DNA of 6,540 nt, from assembly GCA_021812735.1 (NCBI GenBank), contig JAKAMV010000598.1, positions 1 through 6,540 on the forward strand. Direction: 5' to 3'. Made by a program: the position numbers and the translations under genes. Below, piece by piece: positions 4,896 to 6,540 of this stretch (the first letter of the stretch is position 1; the number at the start of each line of letters is the position of its first letter). The stretch is from Chloroflexota bacterium (lineage in GTDB: Bacteria > Chloroflexota > Limnocylindria > Limnocylindrales > CSP1-4). The notes beneath the pieces were generated by a model. The model was not told the DNA's origin, searched no databases, and saw only the letters and a list, made by a program, of their open reading frames with translations.

Positions 4896-6023
4896 TCACT
4901 GCACCACGAACGAGCGGGTGGCCGAGGCGCTCGCGGCGCCCTTCGTGCAGGTCACACTCACTGGCCACGAGCCCGGCGTCGTCCGCGTGCCCACGGTCCA
5001 GCTCCAGCCCACGCTGCCCGCCGAGCTCGCCGTCTTGGGCCCGAGGCTCGCAGCCTTCGAAGGCCCCGACTTGTAGACCACGTTGATCGTGCAGGCGGCA
5101 CCGGGCGCGGTCCTCGCGGCCAGGGACGCGGTGCCTCCTCGGCTGACCGGCGACGTCAGGCTCGCGATGGCCACCTTGATGGGGCCGGTGCCCGCAGAAG
5201 GCGAGGAGGAGCCGACTGAGAGCGTGGGTGTCGGCCTGAGGGCCGGCAGCGGCGTGGCCACGGATCCGGTCGCGACGTAGGTCCGCCAGGCGCCGATCCA
5301 GTCGCTGCCGATGAGCCGCTGCGCCGTCGTCAGCGACAGCGTGCCGCCGCACACGAGCGCGTGGAGCCCGTTCTCCAGCTGGTCCTTCACCCGCGCCCCG
5401 ACCGCCGTCCCGTCGGCGAGCGAGATGCTGTACGGCTCGGGCCAGAGGTTCGCAGGGTCGCGCGGCGCACCACCGAGTTCGAGGGGGATCAGATGGTCCT
5501 CCTCGTAGTCAGCGAGGTTCGTATCCGCGTAGCCGTACGCCGTGATCTGGCTACGCTTCAGGGCGGTCGTGTAACTCGACGGCGGCCGGACGGTCGCGGT
5601 CCAGCCCGACACGCAGATGGTGGATCTGATGCTCGACTGCGTCACAGTGGGGTTGGCCGCGCCAGGCGTCAGGGCGGGGTCGGGCTCACCGGGAAGCCCA
5701 AGCGGACTGTCGACCGGCGAGCGGGTTCGCCCCGCGGGTGTGGTGGGGGTCGCACTGCTCGCCAGGGAGGGCGATGGACGCGCCGTTCCCGTCGGGGGCA
5801 CGGCTTGAGGCACCAGGGGGGCGACCCCAGTCGCGGCTGGAGTCGTGGCCGCGACCGAGAGCGGCGAAGCTGGGACCAACGCCTCACCGCCCATCGCGTG
5901 CGCGCGCAGCACGCTCGGAGCGCCCGCACCCGAGCAGCCGAAAGCCAGAACGAGGAGCAGCACCCCCAGGGCCGGAGTACTGCTCCGCAGCGCCCGGTCG
6001 CGCCCGCGGGTCATCCGCCTCAT
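4896..6023 (-). CDS. secreted lipoprotein with HNH-like core and C-terminal Ig-like domain
   Basis: The protein has 375 residues. Positions 1-30 are a lipoprotein signal: basic start, a hydrophobic stretch (LGVLLLVLAF) and lipobox LAFGC with C30 as the lipidated residue. Residues 31-128 are a Pro/Thr/Ser/Ala-rich linker. Residues 129-250 form a folded core with C137 and C225 able to make a disulfide. Within it, YEEDHLIPLELGG (173-185) followed by NLWPEP (192-197) resembles the DH...GG...NL part of HNH (His-Me finger) nucleases, then KDQLENGLHALVC and TTAQRLIGSDW. The last 90 residues (PIKVAIASL to SFVVQ) are an Ig-like beta domain with cysteines 311 and 359. The protein probably sits on the outer face of the membrane. 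Nuclease activity is not shown, because the final metal-binding histidine cannot be placed. GGAGG lies eight bases upstream of the ATG. It is the first gene of the pair with the potassium channel. Confidence 0.8.
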   Translation of the reverse strand: MRRMTRGRDRALRSSTPALGVLLLVLAFGCSGAGAPSVLRAHAMGGEALVPASPLSVAATTPAATGVAPLVPQAVPPTGTARPSPSLASSATPTTPAGRTRSPVDSPLGLPGEPDPALTPGAANPTVTQSSIRSTICVSGWTATVRPPSSYTTALKRSQITAYGYADTNLADYEEDHLIPLELGGAPRDPANLWPEPYSISLADGTAVGARVKDQLENGLHALVCGGTLSLTTAQRLIGSDWIGAWRTYVATGSVATPLPALRPTPTLSVGSSSPSAGTGPIKVAIASLTSPVSRGGTASLAARTAPGAACTINVVYKSGPSKAASLGPKTASSAGSVGWSWTVGTRTTPGSWPVSVTCTKGAASASATRSFVVQ

Positions 6024-6149
6024 GAGCTCTCCCTCCCCGTGAGTCGCCGCCGCAGGAGATTCTTCTCGCCCGTGAGGCTGCGCGGACCGGGGGGCTCCGT
6101 CGGGCCAACCCGCTGGGCCGGGAATCCGATCACCGTCGTGCCCACGTAA

Positions 6150-6540
6150 TCAGCACGTCGAGAGCCGATCGACCCACGTGTGGACGGGCCAGCTGCCGGC
6201 AAGTTCCTTGTGCCGCAGACGACGGGCCTGCCAGCCGCTCCGCCACTCGACGACCGGGCTCCACTCACGGGGACACACCTCGCCTTCCTTCAACCGCTCG
6301 CAACCGGGGAGCGGGATCGGCGTCGCCTTGGCGATCGCGATCACCTTGCCGTCGAGCGATGAGCAGGCGGCGCACTCCTCTTCTGCCACCAGTTGGACAG
6401 ACGCGACGCCGAGGGCTCGATAGGCGTCCAGGGCGGCCGCCGTAAGCCGCGTGACCTCTTGGTTCGCCTCTGCCGCCGCGGCCGTGGCCTGGGCTTCGTG
6501 GAACTCGCCCCACGCCTCCTGCAGTACGGGAAGATCGATC
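6150..6540 (-). CDS. C-terminal part of a four-cysteine protein, 5' end off the window
   Basis: The visible 129 residues continue beyond the right edge with no start codon that must be used. The first 50 residues are an alanine-rich helix (EAQATAAAAEANQEVTRL, AALDAYRALG). Next comes VQLVAEEECAACSSLDGKVI, then PIPLPGCERL and EGEVCPREWSPV, giving cysteines at visible residues 56, 59, 80 and 89, a possible zinc site. The C-terminus is tryptophan-rich and ends in cysteine. The CxxC-xxLDGKV-...-P-x-P-x-x-C arrangement resembles the C-terminal module of phage Mu F/SPP1 gp7-type head-morphogenesis proteins, but similar modules occur in non-phage proteins and no other phage gene is visible. Function is therefore left open. 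The downstream 126-base gap before the lipoprotein gene shows no clear terminator. Confidence 0.65.
   Translation of the reverse strand, partial: IDLPVLQEAWGEFHEAQATAAAAEANQEVTRLTAAALDAYRALGVASVQLVAEEECAACSSLDGKVIAIAKATPIPLPGCERLKEGEVCPREWSPVVEWRSGWQARRLRHKELAGSWPVHTWVDRLSTC

Noticed and set aside
5361..6149. 262-codon plus-strand frame antisense to the lipoprotein gene
   Set aside because: It is Arg/Gly-rich with no motif, while the opposite strand shows a signal peptide, lipobox and folded domains with a good ribosome-binding site.
1..6540. CRISPR array, rRNA genes, insertion-sequence transposase or integrase
   Set aside because: No regularly spaced repeats, rRNA-like stretches, DDE or tyrosine/serine recombinase motifs, or terminal inverted repeats with target duplications were seen on either strand.

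Overview
The window is very GC-rich DNA from a bacterial chromosome. Dense antisense open frames, GTG/TTG starts and SnoaL-like, LuxR-HTH and lipoprotein genes suggest a soil or freshwater Chloroflexota or Actinomycetota member. The Pro/Thr/Ser-rich lipoprotein with a DH...NLWP (HNH-like) core and a C-terminal Ig-like domain is a type I associate with both groups. No rRNA or marker gene is present, so the phylum is an inference.

Left part (1-1942): a SnoaL-like (NTF2-fold) gene runs off the left edge on the minus strand. It is divergent from a plus-strand SAM-dependent methyltransferase of the Rv2258c-like type. A small stand-alone LuxR-type helix-turn-helix gene converges on the methyltransferase with a 12-nt gap.

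Middle part (2000-4075): a toxin-antitoxin island. An AbrB-type antitoxin with a PIN toxin (minus strand) and a VapB with a PIN toxin (plus strand) are transcribed divergently from a gene-free stretch of about 470 nt. Each antitoxin overlaps its toxin by a few bases, antitoxin first. Both antitoxin genes have a -10-like hexamer exactly six bases before the ATG and no Shine-Dalgarno sequence, which suggests leaderless mRNAs. The VapB promoter lies in a perfect inverted repeat, as expected for autorepression. The AbrB/PIN pair is bracketed by two direct copies of a 25-bp sequence that looks like a tRNA 3' end (T-loop, acceptor strand, CCA). This is the shape of an integration scar, and it is the most interesting feature here.

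Right part (4076-6540): two minus-strand genes lie 13 nt apart and probably form an operon. The first encodes a secreted lipoprotein with an HNH-like core and an Ig-like domain. The second encodes a six-helix voltage-gated-type potassium channel with a C-terminal SHOCT tail. Upstream, the C-terminal end of a four-cysteine protein of unknown function enters from the right edge.

I see no complete novel multi-gene system. The bracketed toxin-antitoxin islet, the leaderless/operator arrangement and the lipoprotein-channel pair are the points most worth following up.
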